From an uncultured Sulfurovum sp. (GTDB lineage Bacteria; Campylobacterota; Campylobacteria; Campylobacterales; Sulfurovaceae): a stretch of DNA of 64,000 nucleotides. Where the stretch lies: positions 109,029 through 173,028 of the forward strand of contig CACVAS010000058.1 of NCBI GenBank assembly GCA_902727855.1, written 5' to 3'. Shown in pieces: positions 7,404-17,200 of this stretch. The notes beneath the pieces were generated by a model, which had not been told where the DNA came from, searched no databases, and worked only from the letters and a program-made list of their open reading frames with translations. How positions within the stretch are numbered: position 1 is the first letter of the stretch; every line of letters starts with the position of its first letter. The position numbers were made by a program, and so were the translations under genes.

Positions 7404-8867
7404 TTGCTTGACATTATCATGGCACCCCTGCGTGCACTTCGGATGCGTTATGTACCACTGCTTCTCATCTACTTTGCGTATGGCTCTTCAGTATTTGTAG
7501 GTATTGCTGGGAGTTTTTGGGTCAAAAAAGAGTTATCTCTTTCTGCAGAAGATTTGCTGGCTTTAAGTGTATGGCTTACTGTACCTTGGACGATAAAAAT
7601 GATATTTGGGCAATTGGTCGACTCTGTCACTATTTTTGGTTCAAACAGAAAAGTATATGTACTCATTGGTGCTATACTTATGACACTGAGTACTCTGCTG
7701 CTCATAGGTATCGTTGGAGAGCATACATGGGTAGCAGGCTACAGTAAAGAATCTATCTATATATTTGCTTCTGTACTAGGGGTAGTAGGTTTTGTCATGC
7801 AAGATGTTGTAGCAGATACCATGACTACCGAAGTTGTAGATAAATCGCAATCAGATACTGAGATTCAAAAAGAGTTAGCAACCATTCAAGTACTCTCACG
7901 TCTCTCTCTTGGGTTAGCCATATTTATCATGGGTTGGCTAGGTGGAGAACTCGCAGATATCTATGGCTATGAAACCGTCTATAAACTCTCTTTATTTATC
8001 CCTATACTCTCTGTGACTGGTGTACTGTTTGTAAAACTAAACCCCGTCATGGCTACAGCACTCAATAAACAAGTACTCTTTGGAGGACTTCTTTTTGCTG
8101 TCTTTGTTGTACTCATTGGCTATAACGATGTACCCTACTCACAAGAGATAGTCTTTGTTGTATCCTTAGGTGTCGTACTCTATCTACTCAGTACCCTCAT
8201 AGAAGACTTAGATCCAGACACCATTAAACATATAAAAATGGCTATGATTGTCATCTTTGTCTATAGAGCCATGCCATCCGTTGGTCCTGCACTACAATGG
8301 TGGGAAATCGATGTACTAAAATTTGATGAATCCTTTTTTGCAAAACTCTCTATGATAGGTGGGGGAATAGCACTTGCAGGCATGTGGTTTGCTGCAAAAT
8401 TCATCATAGGTAGATCTATAGGGAAAGTACTTATATTTTTAACTGTGATTGGCAGTATATTGTCTTTACCAATATTAGCCATGTATTATGATATACATAC
8501 CATGTTAGGGTTAGATGCACGTACTGTTGCCTTGGTTGACACTGCCCTTGCATCACCTTTTGACTATATCGCAAGTGTGTTGATGCTCACGCTTGTAGCC
8601 ATTTACGCACCTGAAGGGAAAAAAGGTACATGGTTTGCACTCATGGCTTCTTTGATGAACATTGCACTCTCAGCAGGAGGCATTTTTTCTAAATACCTCA
8701 ACAAAATATTTGTACTAACCCGTGAAATAAAAGAAAATGGTGTAGTCACCACACCAGCAAATTATGATGACCTTGGCCTTTTACTTTGGATTGTAATAGG
8801 GCTAGGGTTTATTATCCCTATAGTTACTATATGGATTTTTAATCCAGACCCAGTCACTAAAAAATAA
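7404..8867 (+). CDS. Major facilitator transporter, BT1/folate-biopterin-like
   Basis: A 487-residue polytopic membrane protein with about twelve predicted helices. The N-terminal sequence (RYVPLLLIYFAYGSS, then LSAEDLLALSVWLTVPWTIKMIFGQLVDS) resembles the folate-biopterin transporter branch of the major facilitator superfamily, and the substrate cannot be read from sequence. The start used is TTG 7404 with AAAGGAT 5 bp upstream; the ATG at 7419 is an alternative. It is separated from nrfJ by 64 bp with no strong terminator between them, so read-through from nrf is possible. The terminal signal is the AT-rich hairpin at 8879-8904. Confidence 0.7.
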   Translation: MLDIIMAPLRALRMRYVPLLLIYFAYGSSVFVGIAGSFWVKKELSLSAEDLLALSVWLTVPWTIKMIFGQLVDSVTIFGSNRKVYVLIGAILMTLSTLLLIGIVGEHTWVAGYSKESIYIFASVLGVVGFVMQDVVADTMTTEVVDKSQSDTEIQKELATIQVLSRLSLGLAIFIMGWLGGELADIYGYETVYKLSLFIPILSVTGVLFVKLNPVMATALNKQVLFGGLLFAVFVVLIGYNDVPYSQEIVFVVSLGVVLYLLSTLIEDLDPDTIKHIKMAMIVIFVYRAMPSVGPALQWWEIDVLKFDESFFAKLSMIGGGIALAGMWFAAKFIIGRSIGKVLIFLTVIGSILSLPILAMYYDIHTMLGLDARTVALVDTALASPFDYIASVLMLTLVAIYAPEGKKGTWFALMASLMNIALSAGGIFSKYLNKIFVLTREIKENGVVTTPANYDDLGLLLWIVIGLGFIIPIVTIWIFNPDPVTKK

Positions 8868-8878
8868 TTTAAGATTAT

Positions 8879-8904
8879 AATAATTATAACTCTTTATAAT
8901 TATT
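8879..8904. repeat. AT-rich inverted repeat after the transporter gene
   Basis: A perfect 10-bp inverted repeat, AATAATTATA / TATAATTATT, with a 6-bp loop lies 11 bp after the transporter stop codon. It is very weak thermally and lacks a T tail, so its role as a terminator is uncertain. The rest of the 187-bp gap up to 9055 shows only AT-rich promoter-like sequence. Confidence 0.35.
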
Positions 8905-9054
8905 TAAGCTGTCTATGCTATGATTGGCTTGGCACTATAATAGTATGTTATATTGATACAAATAGCATAAAAAAAATAGTAACATGACTAAAATAGCTAA
9001 TAATTAACTTTGGCTAGGATATAGTCTAATACATCATAAATATAAGGATATGAA

Positions 9055-9471
9055 ATGAAAAAAATATTAATTGTGTTGCTTATCACAACATTTGGCTTGT
9101 ATGCAGATAAAGGAAGTATCAAGGTATGTCAATCATATATTGATCAAGTAAAAGCATTTGAAAAAGAGATGGGTAATGACAAAATATCTCAAAAAACACT
9201 TGCTTTCTACAAAGAGAAAATGAAAATTCACTGTGGTGGTCTTGCTTCAAAGAAAAAATTTGAAAAAAAAGAGTTTGCCGAGATGATGTCTAAAAATGAA
9301 AATCATACTACTGCTGAGTGTAAAGAAGCGATAGAAATGGCTTCTAAATACAGTGAAAGAAAAACACAGTCCATCATGATTGTAGCTGCACATAAAGAAA
9401 ATATTGCAGACAATTGTGGATCACTTATGGCAGCGCATGTATCAGCATATTGTCTTTTTGGTGAAGAGTAG
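9055..9471 (+). CDS. Small secreted cysteine-containing protein, unknown
   Basis: A 138-residue protein with a clear signal peptide (MKKILIVLLITTFGLYA, cleavage near residue 17). The mature part is highly charged, mostly helical, and has five cysteines (KVCQS, IHCGG, AECKE, DNCGS, AYCLF), consistent with disulfides in the periplasm; one cysteine would remain unpaired. There is no CxxCH haem site. The start follows ATAAGGATATGAA with AAGGAT at good spacing. It is monocistronic, bounded downstream by the terminator at 9498-9536. No known family was recognised. Confidence 0.75.
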   Translation: MKKILIVLLITTFGLYADKGSIKVCQSYIDQVKAFEKEMGNDKISQKTLAFYKEKMKIHCGGLASKKKFEKKEFAEMMSKNENHTTAECKEAIEMASKYSERKTQSIMIVAAHKENIADNCGSLMAAHVSAYCLFGEE

Positions 9472-9497
9472 GAGTTGTTAATCAATTTCATAACCTC

Positions 9498-9536
9498 ATA
9501 GATGCATCTTTTAAGATGTATCTATACTTATTTTTT
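9498..9536 (+). terminator. Rho-independent terminator
   Basis: Arms ATAGATGCATCTT (9498-9510) and AAGATGTATCTAT (9513-9525) form a 13-bp stem with one G-U pair and a 2-nt loop, followed shortly by a run of six T (9531-9536). It ends the unit of the small secreted protein ahead of gph. Confidence 0.75.
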
Positions 9537-9584
9537 ACACATTTTCTTGTATAATTAAATCCAAAACCACTATAACTGAGACAC

Positions 9585-10220
9585 ATGATAATCTTATTTG
9601 ACCTTGACGGTACACTCATAGACTCAACAGACGCTATACTTGAAGGCTTTGGCGTAGCTTTTAGACACTTTGGCACGACTGTTCCCACAGATGATGCTAT
9701 CAAAAAAGAGATAGGACACCCATTAGATGTTATGTTTAGTACCCTGGGTGTAGAAGAAACAAAAGTCTGGGACTATGTATCAGCCTATAAAGCACACTAC
9801 CGAAAAATTTCATGTCAAAAAACTGTTCTCCTACCAGATGCAAAGGAGGCGATAAAGCTTGCATCTCAACATGCTACTTTAGGTGTTGTGACAACCAAAA
9901 CAGCCTCCTTTTCCATAGAGCTTTTAGAACATATGGAACTTATGCAATACTTTGAAGTACTCATTGGCAGAGAAGATGTAACAAACCCTAAACCACACCC
10001 AGAGCCCATACTCAAAGCACTCGAAAAATTACCAAGTGGTGACAGCCCAATCTGGATGGTAGGAGATACCTGTATGGACATACTTGCAGCAAAATCTGCT
10101 AACATCTCTGCGGCAGGTGTCACCTGTGGTTATGGTTCTATTGAAAGTTTAACTTCATGTAGCACAAACGTCTTTCCTAATTCCCTCCAGGCAATACAAT
10201 ATATAGTGAAACATAATTAA
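9585..10220 (+). CDS. gph: Phosphoglycolate phosphatase-like HAD hydrolase
   Basis: A 211-residue haloacid dehalogenase-superfamily phosphatase. Motif I is FDLDGTLIDS (nucleophile Asp6, acid/base Asp8), motif II is VVTTKT, the motif III lysine lies in TNPKPHPEP, and motif IV is MVGDTCMDI. The helical cap between motifs I and II is of the Gph/PGP type. Likely substrate is 2-phosphoglycolate from Rubisco oxygenation or DNA repair, but HAD substrate calls from sequence are only approximate; pyrophosphatase PpaX is an alternative. A -10-like TATAAT lies at about 9550. It is followed after 39 bp by luxS, which has its own -10 element. Confidence 0.75.
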   Translation: MIILFDLDGTLIDSTDAILEGFGVAFRHFGTTVPTDDAIKKEIGHPLDVMFSTLGVEETKVWDYVSAYKAHYRKISCQKTVLLPDAKEAIKLASQHATLGVVTTKTASFSIELLEHMELMQYFEVLIGREDVTNPKPHPEPILKALEKLPSGDSPIWMVGDTCMDILAAKSANISAAGVTCGYGSIESLTSCSTNVFPNSLQAIQYIVKHN

Positions 10221-10226
10221 TTTGGT

Positions 10227-10232
10227 TATAAT
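10227..10232 (+). promoter_or_regulatory. -10 element (TATAAT) of luxS
   Basis: A perfect TATAAT sits 28 bp before the luxS start codon in the short gap after gph, with AAAAGGAT as ribosome binding site downstream. No matching -35 is clear, as is common in Campylobacterota. Confidence 0.5.
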
Positions 10233-10259
10233 CTAAAAAATTTTAAAAAGGATTTATCT

Positions 10260-10778
10260 ATGCCATTACTAGACAGTTTTACTGTAGACCATACAAAGAT
10301 GATCGCACCTGCTGTAAGAGTTGCAAAAACCATGAGTACACCCAGTGGAGATGATATTACTGTATTTGATTTACGATTTTGTGTACCCAATGAAGAAAAA
10401 CTTTCTGCAAAAGGCATCCATACACTTGAACATCTTTTTGCTGGTTTTATGAGAGACCACTTGAACTCTAAAAAAGTAGAAATTATTGACCTCTCACCTA
10501 TGGGATGTAGAACAGGATTTTATATGTCTCTACTTGGTACACCAAAAGCAAAAGAAGTAGCCAAAGCATGGAAAAAGTCCATGGAAGATGTACTAGGTGT
10601 GAGCTCTGAAAAAGATATACCAGAGTTAAATCTCTATCAGTGTGGAACCTACGAAATGCATTCACTCAAAGATGCACAGGATATTGCAACAAATGTCATA
10701 GACAGAGGCATTGGAAAGATGGATAACAAAAAATTAAAAATGTCCAAAAAGCAACTTAAAGAAGCCAATAAATCATAG
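10260..10778 (+). CDS. luxS: S-ribosylhomocysteine lyase LuxS
   Basis: A 172-residue LuxS. The metal site HTLEH (His56, His60 region) is intact, and the third ligand cysteine lies in the [11 protein letters not shown] segment near residue 125. The N-terminal strand ([18 protein letters not shown]) and the catalytic cysteine region ([11 protein letters not shown], Cys near 82) match the family along the full length. It splits S-ribosylhomocysteine into homocysteine and DPD, the precursor of autoinducer-2, in the activated methyl cycle. The Pfs nucleosidase that makes its substrate is not in this window. A SAM-dependent methyltransferase gene follows directly, which makes metabolic sense but may be coincidental. 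Confidence 0.96.
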   Translation: MPLLDSFTVDHTKMIAPAVRVAKTMSTPSGDDITVFDLRFCVPNEEKLSAKGIHTLEHLFAGFMRDHLNSKKVEIIDLSPMGCRTGFYMSLLGTPKAKEVAKAWKKSMEDVLGVSSEKDIPELNLYQCGTYEMHSLKDAQDIATNVIDRGIGKMDNKKLKMSKKQLKEANKS

Positions 10779-10790
10779 TCACTGTTATTG

Positions 10791-11570
10791 ATGCTTTATA
10801 ATAAAACATTGCGCCCTCAAAAAGAGTTAGTTTTGTGTGAAGATGGTACCCATACACTCTACTCTAAAGAGTTTGAGGAACCCTACCACTCCACAAAAGA
10901 TGGTGCGTTGCATGAGAGTTTACAAAAACATGTCATACCATCATTGACGCTTCAAAAACATAAGCCAAAACTTGTTATCTTAGATATATGTTTTGGTTTG
11001 GGTTACAACACTTTTGCAACACTGCATTATATTAAAACATCTCATCTGCAAACCAAAGTACACATACTCTCTCCAGAGTTTGATGAAGCATTGGTACGTT
11101 CTTTAGATACCTTTAGCTTTCCAGAAGCGTTCAATAGTATTCAAAAAATTATAAAATCGCTATCACAAAACTTGTACTATGAAGATGCACAGTTTAGAAT
11201 AGAAATACTTTTAGGAGATGCAAGACAAAGTATTCCTCAGATAACAGAAAAAATAGACATCGTCTACCAAGATGCTTTCTCTCCGCTACATAACCCTCTA
11301 CTATGGACAAAAGAACACTTTGCAGATATTAGTACCCTATGCAAAGACGATGCTATACTTACCACCTACTCCACTGCAGCAGCTGTACGTTTAGGACTCT
11401 ATGAAAACGATTTTTTCATTTTTTTACATCATGCACATAAAATGCGAAGCTCAACAGTAGCTTCGATGAAAATGTTACCCGAGTTAGAGTATGTCGATAT
11501 GGAGTTAAAGAAACTTCGTAACACCGAAGCTCGTTCTATGAATGATAGAGATTATCTACCTATTTTATAA
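10791..11570 (+). CDS. MnmC/MnmD-like tRNA methyltransferase (DUF752)
   Basis: A 259-residue SAM-dependent methyltransferase resembling the methyltransferase half of MnmC, which methylates nm5s2U34 to mnm5s2U in tRNA wobble positions. Seen are the SAM-binding ILDICFGLGYNTFATL (near residue 65) and YQDAFSPLHNPLLWTKEHF (near residue 165), the MnmC-family signature. The FAD oxidase half of MnmC is absent, so it is a stand-alone MnmD-type enzyme. ATG 10791 is preferred over TTG 10788; neither has a good ribosome binding site, and the gene lies 12 bp after luxS, so translation may depend on coupling. MnmG, which acts earlier in the same modification pathway, is encoded at 18.1 kb. Confidence 0.75.
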   Translation: MLYNKTLRPQKELVLCEDGTHTLYSKEFEEPYHSTKDGALHESLQKHVIPSLTLQKHKPKLVILDICFGLGYNTFATLHYIKTSHLQTKVHILSPEFDEALVRSLDTFSFPEAFNSIQKIIKSLSQNLYYEDAQFRIEILLGDARQSIPQITEKIDIVYQDAFSPLHNPLLWTKEHFADISTLCKDDAILTTYSTAAAVRLGLYENDFFIFLHHAHKMRSSTVASMKMLPELEYVDMELKKLRNTEARSMNDRDYLPIL

Positions 11571-11624
11571 CACTCAAAGACTTTTATTTTTTAAACATTA
11601 AAAATATTCTAAGTAACTATAAGA

Positions 11625-11630
11625 TACAAT
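11625..11630 (+). promoter_or_regulatory. Possible -10 element of the efflux operon (TACAAT)
   Basis: TACAAT is 39 bp before the tetR start and ends 4 bp before the operator at 11635-11657. Binding of TetR there would block this promoter. Confidence 0.4.
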
Positions 11631-11634
11631 TTTT

Positions 11635-11657
11635 AAATGACCGACGGTCAGTCATTT
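11635..11657. promoter_or_regulatory. Probable TetR operator
   Basis: A 23-bp palindromic element has outer arms AAATGAC and GTCATTT and an inner TGACC-GAC-GGTCA symmetry. Such nested TGAC/GTCA palindromes are typical of TetR-family operators. It lies between the -10 element and the ribosome binding site of the TetR gene, which implies autorepression of the whole efflux operon. Confidence 0.75.
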
Positions 11658-11668
11658 AAAGGATTAAG

Positions 11669-12268
11669 ATGGCAATCATAGTAGATAAAGAGGAAAAACG
11701 CCGTGCAATTGCACTTGCATCAAAAGAACTTCTCCTTGAACATGGTATTAAAAATATTACAATTTCGAAAATTGCAGCGTGTGCAGGAGTAGGAAAAGGT
11801 ACTATTTACGGATACTTTAACAACAAGGAAGATATTGTTTTTGAAATCATTTCTGTATTTATAGCAGAACATGAAAAAGCACTCTATGCACTCATAGATG
11901 AAGATATCACAACAAAAGAAAAAATAAGAAGATCTCTCTCCATGCTTTACAGCAATGCAGAGTATGAAAAACAGTTGTCTATTTATAGAGAGTTTCTTGC
12001 TATATCATTGACATCCAACATTGAAGAGATGATAGCGTTTAGTAGAGCATGTCGTACGAGATTTGAAACCGCTATTGAACGTATTATTAATGAAGCTATA
12101 GATAAAGGTGACATAAAACCACAAGCAAAAGCAATGACATCTACACTACATACCTACTCAATAGGTCTAGTAGTAGATACAAAAACAAATGCCCTAGAAC
12201 CTCAAGAACATATAGATGCATTTGTTGAAGCATTGTTTGCACTCATTGAAAACAAGGATATAAAATGA
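11669..12268 (+). CDS. TetR-family repressor of the efflux operon
   Basis: A 199-residue regulator with an N-terminal TetR helix-turn-helix: LLLEHGIKNITISKIAACAGVGKGTIYGYFNNKEDI (residues about 22-57, read as consecutive helices). The rest is a variable ligand-binding helical domain. The start follows AAAGGATTAAG. Its stop overlaps the tolC start by 4 bp (ATGA). Likely ligands are substrates of the encoded pump; none can be named. The palindrome at 11635-11657 is the expected binding site. Confidence 0.9.
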   Translation: MAIIVDKEEKRRAIALASKELLLEHGIKNITISKIAACAGVGKGTIYGYFNNKEDIVFEIISVFIAEHEKALYALIDEDITTKEKIRRSLSMLYSNAEYEKQLSIYREFLAISLTSNIEEMIAFSRACRTRFETAIERIINEAIDKGDIKPQAKAMTSTLHTYSIGLVVDTKTNALEPQEHIDAFVEALFALIENKDIK

Positions 12269-13512
12269 TTTATACAAGATTACTACTTTTATCTCTATTA
12301 CCTCTATTTGCATTCTCCCAAACATACAGCCTAAAGAATCTAGTCCAACATGCAAATAAAAACAATAAAAATATCTATGCCAAAGAACTTCTAAGTAAAT
12401 CTAAACTCAAAGAAGTCGATGCACAAAAAAGTACTTTTTGGCCAACACTTGATGTAGGAGGCTCTTACACGCACTTAAGCCAAAACTCATTGGTCTCACC
12501 GGGTAAAACGACAACTGGGTATGTCAATGTTGCCATGGATATCTATGATGGTGGACGAAAAGAGGCACTTCAAAGGGCTAAAGAGTATGCGTATGAAGCT
12601 TCTTTATTTGAAAGAAAAGCATTTGAGAAGAGTGTGACACTAGATATCGTCAACCGCTTCTATACCGTGAAGAAATATCAAGCAAATCTTCATGCACTTC
12701 GTGAAAAAGCCAAAGACTTACATGCCCATATCAAACGTATGCAAAAATTTGAAGGTGCAGGTTTAGCGATGCAAGATGAGGTAGACAAACTACAAGCAGT
12801 GTATGATGACAATGACTACAGTATTGAGTCCATCAAATTAGCCATTGTCACAGGTCTTGATAATATTGGTTTACAAAGTGGCCAGTCTGTGAGTAAACTC
12901 AAAAAAAGTTACATCAAAGAGCCTAAAAATGTTAGGTTTGAACCTTTTGAAAGTATCAAGATAGTTGATGCCAATGTAAATGCTTTACAAGAAAATGCGA
13001 AAGCCATAGATGCGGGGTATCAACCACAGGTGAAAGTAGAAAATACTTACAGTAAAATGAATTATGGAGACACGGTTGATTCAGGTTTTGGAGACATACT
13101 TCAAGACCATCAAAATACATTACAGTTTTCAGTGAATATGCGTCTTTTTGATAACGGAAAGATGAAAAAAGAAAAAGAAGCTTTACAATACCAAAAGCTT
13201 GCATTGCAAAGTGAAAATGAGCAAATGCTAAGCAAACAGAAGATGAATTTTAAATTGGCTAAAAAGCAGATGAAGACCATTCGTACACAGCTTAAAAGTG
13301 CAAAAAGCGGTTTACGCGCGGCAACAAGTAGTTATCGTACGATTATGAAACAGTATGAAGAAGGATTGGTTGATCATGTCACTTACCTCGATGCTTTAAG
13401 TGACAAAAGTGCTGCACTTTCACGTGTAAAAGAGGTAGCGTATGATTATGAGATTACCAAATCAATTTACTATTATTATGCAGGGAAAGACCCTAAGGAG
13501 TTTATAAAATGA
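12265..13512 (+). CDS. tolC: TolC-family outer membrane efflux channel
   Basis: A 415-residue outer membrane factor. It has a signal peptide (MIYTRLLLLSLLPLFAFS, about residues 1-18), then two OEP repeats rich in long coiled-coil helices, for example DEVDKLQAVYDDNDYSIESIK in the first half and MKKEKEALQYQKLALQSENEQM in the second. A beta-strand segment (WPTLDVGGSYTHLSQ) fits the membrane barrel. It forms the trimeric tunnel for the MFP-RND pump encoded next. Overlap with the upstream repressor gene and the downstream adaptor gene (ATGA each) shows one translationally coupled operon. Confidence 0.88.
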   Translation: MIYTRLLLLSLLPLFAFSQTYSLKNLVQHANKNNKNIYAKELLSKSKLKEVDAQKSTFWPTLDVGGSYTHLSQNSLVSPGKTTTGYVNVAMDIYDGGRKEALQRAKEYAYEASLFERKAFEKSVTLDIVNRFYTVKKYQANLHALREKAKDLHAHIKRMQKFEGAGLAMQDEVDKLQAVYDDNDYSIESIKLAIVTGLDNIGLQSGQSVSKLKKSYIKEPKNVRFEPFESIKIVDANVNALQENAKAIDAGYQPQVKVENTYSKMNYGDTVDSGFGDILQDHQNTLQFSVNMRLFDNGKMKKEKEALQYQKLALQSENEQMLSKQKMNFKLAKKQMKTIRTQLKSAKSGLRAATSSYRTIMKQYEEGLVDHVTYLDALSDKSAALSRVKEVAYDYEITKSIYYYYAGKDPKEFIK

Positions 13513-14219
13513 CAAGAATGAATAAAGTTTTACTAATCGTTATAATGTTCACTGTTGCAATACATGCAGAGGACATCTATGCTACATTTGATGTCAAGGC
13601 AGAACAGAGTGCTTCATTGGCATTTAGCAGTAGTGGTATTATAGATAAAATGCATGTGGAGATTGGTTCAGTTGTAAAAAAAGATGCTTTATTGGCTCAA
13701 CTTATTAACCATGATATCATAGCTATGGTCAATGTATCAAAGGTAGCACTCGATTATGCTAAGAGTGACTACCTAAGACAAAAAAAGGTCAAACAGCATA
13801 TCAACGAGGCACAGTTTGACAGTTATCTCTATAAGTATGAAAATGCCAAAGTGCAGTTGCAATATCAAGAGACACTTTTAGACAAGACCTATTTACGTGC
13901 TCCATTTGAAGGTATTATCACCGCAAAAAAAGTAGAGATTGGAGATGTAGTAAGTGGCCAAATGATTACAGAGGTTTTTGATATTCAGAGTCTTAAAGAG
14001 CGAAAACTCATCTTAAAATTTGATCAGAAGTACCATAATAGTGTAAATGTGGGTGATACATTTAACTATAAAGTAGATGGTGATACCAATGCTTACACTG
14101 GCACAATCTACAAAGTTTACCCAACCATTGACTCTAAGTCACGTAAAATGTCTGCTGAAGTTAAAGCTGAGAAATTTCCAGTAGGACTTTTTGGTGATGG
14201 CTACATCACAACAAAGTAG
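13509..14219 (+). CDS. RND efflux periplasmic adaptor (MFP/HlyD family)
   Basis: A 236-residue membrane fusion protein, short compared with the usual 350-400. A signal peptide (about residues 5-20) is followed by a lipoyl/barrel-sandwich half motif (GIIDKMHVEIGSVVKKDALLA), a short helical hairpin (residues about 75-115) and the returning half (YLRAPFEGIITAKKVEIGDVV), then one beta-barrel domain. The membrane-proximal domain is reduced or missing. It links the RND pump to TolC across the periplasm. The gene begins inside the stop of tolC and ends 6 bp before the pump gene. Confidence 0.85.
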   Translation: MTRMNKVLLIVIMFTVAIHAEDIYATFDVKAEQSASLAFSSSGIIDKMHVEIGSVVKKDALLAQLINHDIIAMVNVSKVALDYAKSDYLRQKKVKQHINEAQFDSYLYKYENAKVQLQYQETLLDKTYLRAPFEGIITAKKVEIGDVVSGQMITEVFDIQSLKERKLILKFDQKYHNSVNVGDTFNYKVDGDTNAYTGTIYKVYPTIDSKSRKMSAEVKAEKFPVGLFGDGYITTK

Positions 14220-14225
14220 GAAGTT

Positions 14226-17200
14226 ATGTATAAATTTGCCATAAATAGACCCATAACTACTCTCATGGGGGTACTTACTTTCATTGTTTTTGGATTGATG
14301 TCTTATAAAACCATGCCAGTAAATCTTTTTCCTAATGTTGACTTTCCAGTCGTTACCATCCAAACCAATTATAACGGTGCAGATGCAAGTACTGTAGAGA
14401 CAAAAGTCACTGACAAACTTGAAGAAGCAGTCAGTGGTATAGATGGGATAGACAAACTTATGTCTACTTCGTATGAAGGTTTTTCTGCGATTACCATTCA
14501 GTTTGAACTTTTTAAAGACCTTGATGAAGCGACCAATGATGTACGTGACAAGATAGGTTCTATCATCCTACCAAATGAGGTAGAAAAACCTATCGTTAAA
14601 AAGCTGGGTGCCAGTGGTGTGGTTATTAACCTCTTTGTTGCGACTAAAACAAATGATGTCACTTCACTCATGCGTACATCAGATGAAAAAATAAAGCCTA
14701 TCTTGCAGCGTATCAAAGGCGTCGGTGAGGTTAACATTATCGGGTATCAAGACAGAGAGATACGTATTTATGTAGATCCCTTTAAACTGAACAAGTATGA
14801 CCTCACTGCACTTGATATCCAAAATATTGTTGCGGTACAAAACATCAACCAAGGTGCGGGTAAACTCATCAGTGATCAAAAAGAGACCATCATTAAAGTA
14901 AAAGCTGATGCGATTAGTGTTGTTGATTTGCAAGAGCTAATACTCAAACCAGGTGTGAAGCTCAAAGATGTGGCACGTGTGGAAGATGGGCTGAGTGACA
15001 GTAGTAGTTACTCTACATACAACGGCAACCAAGGAGTCATGCTAGAAGTTAAAAAAATCTCTGGGGAAAACGTACTTGAAATCATCAAGGGTGTCAAAGA
15101 AGTGATGCCTAGACTTGAAGTAATCGCTGGAGAAAACTACACACTTCAACTTCTGCAAGACCAGAGTGACAAGATTATGGTAAACATCGATAATGTGACG
15201 TTTGACCTTATTTATGGTTCAATATTGGCCATTATCATTGTCTTTTTCTTTTTACGTAATGTGACAGCTACGATTGTTTCTTCTTTGGCTATTCCTACGT
15301 CTATTATCGGGACATTTGCGATTATTGACTGGATGGGGTACGACTTGAATAAACTTACACTCATCGGTCTTACCCTAGCCATTGGTATTTTCATTGATGA
15401 TGCGATTGTTGTTATTGAGAACATTACTAAAAAGATGGAACAAGGTATGAAACCGTTTCAAGCTTCATTTGAGGGAATCAAAGAAGTGGCATTCTCGATT
15501 TTAGCCATTTCTGCTGTGTTGCTGGCAGTGTTTGTACCCGTTGCCTTTATGGATGGTATTGTAGGGATGTTCTTTAACTCATTTGCGATGACCGTTGCTT
15601 CTGGTGTAGTACTTTCATATATGGTGGCAGTGATGCTGATACCTACTGTGGGTGCACGTGTACTCAGTGCAAAAGAGAGTAAGTTCTTTCATATGACTGA
15701 GCCATTTTTTGTAGGTATTGACAGAGTGTATGTGGCCATACTAAAGCCACTCATTCGTTTTAAATGGATTACTATCATTTTAACTGTCGGTTTATTGGTA
15801 GCTTCGACAAAGCTCTCAACGGGGATGGACTTTGTACCTATGGAAGATAACAGCGAGTTTCAAGTCTTTACCAAAGCACCGGTTGGAACAAGTCTTGAAG
15901 AGATGAAGAAAAAGATGAACCCTCTCTTAGAGAAGATGAAAGATGATGAGAACATAGAATACTCTGTACTTTCCATCGGGTACAACAGTGCAAAAGAGAT
16001 CCATAAAGCAAAGATTTATGCAAAGCTCAAGCCTGTAGGCGAGCGTAGCATATCACAAGAAGATGTGGTTCAGCAGTATGATACGGCATTTAAAAACATT
16101 AAAGATATGGTCATTACCGTTGAAGAGGTAGCTGCCTTTGACACAGGAGGAAGTAATGCTCCCGTGCAGATAGTAGTAACGGGGTCTAACCTTACTGTAC
16201 TAGATACAACAACACAAAAGCTTATGGATGTCCTGAGAGATATCAAGGGTGTAGTGGGGATAGATAGAGATTATGAAAGTGGTAAACCTGAGATAAAGAT
16301 AGACATTTTAAGAGAAAATGCACAACGTGCAGGTGTGAGTGCTAATGACATCGCAGCACTTCTTACAAGTGCTTACTCTAGTGAAAGAGCGGTCTCTTAT
16401 TATGAAGAAAATGGTCGTGAATTTGACATCACATTACGTTTTGAAGATAAATACAGAACAAGCATTGATGATATTAAAAAACTTCAGGTCAAAAACCGTG
16501 ATGGGGAGTTTGTCTCTTTAGAAGGGCTTATTAGCTTTGAAGAGCAGACAGGGAATGCTTCTATCAACCGTTATGACCGTGAGAGAAAAGTGATGGTCAC
16601 AGCAGGTATATACGAAACAAGCCTAGATGTGGTCATGGATGTGGTAGATGAAAAGATAGTCGATATCTTACCAGCAGGATATAGCTACAGATACACTGGC
16701 GACATTGAAAACATGGCAGATACCAATGCTGCGTTTGGTGGAGCAGTACTGCTTGCGGTTATTTTGATATACCTCATACTTGCGGCACTCTATGAGTCTA
16801 TCATCCAGCCACTCATCATTATGGTGGCAATGCCTCTGTCATTTACAGGGGTAATTGTGGCACTTTATTTGACAGGGAATAACTTTAGTTTATTTGTCAT
16901 GATTGGTATCATACTCTTACTGGGGATGGTAGGTAAAAACGCCATCTTAGTCGTAGACTTTGCCAACCAAGCGATAAAAGAGGGTAAAGAGGTCAACGAT
17001 GCTATTCTTGAAGCAGGTGAGAAAAGACTTCGTCCTATCCTCATGACAACATTTGCGATGATAGGAGCGATGTTACCGTTGGCATTTGGCACAGGTGCAG
17101 GACATGAGCTAAACGCTCCTATGGCACTAGCTATCATCGGTGGGCTTATAAGTTCTACGATATTGACGCTATTGGTAGTACCAGCGATTTACCGTATGAT

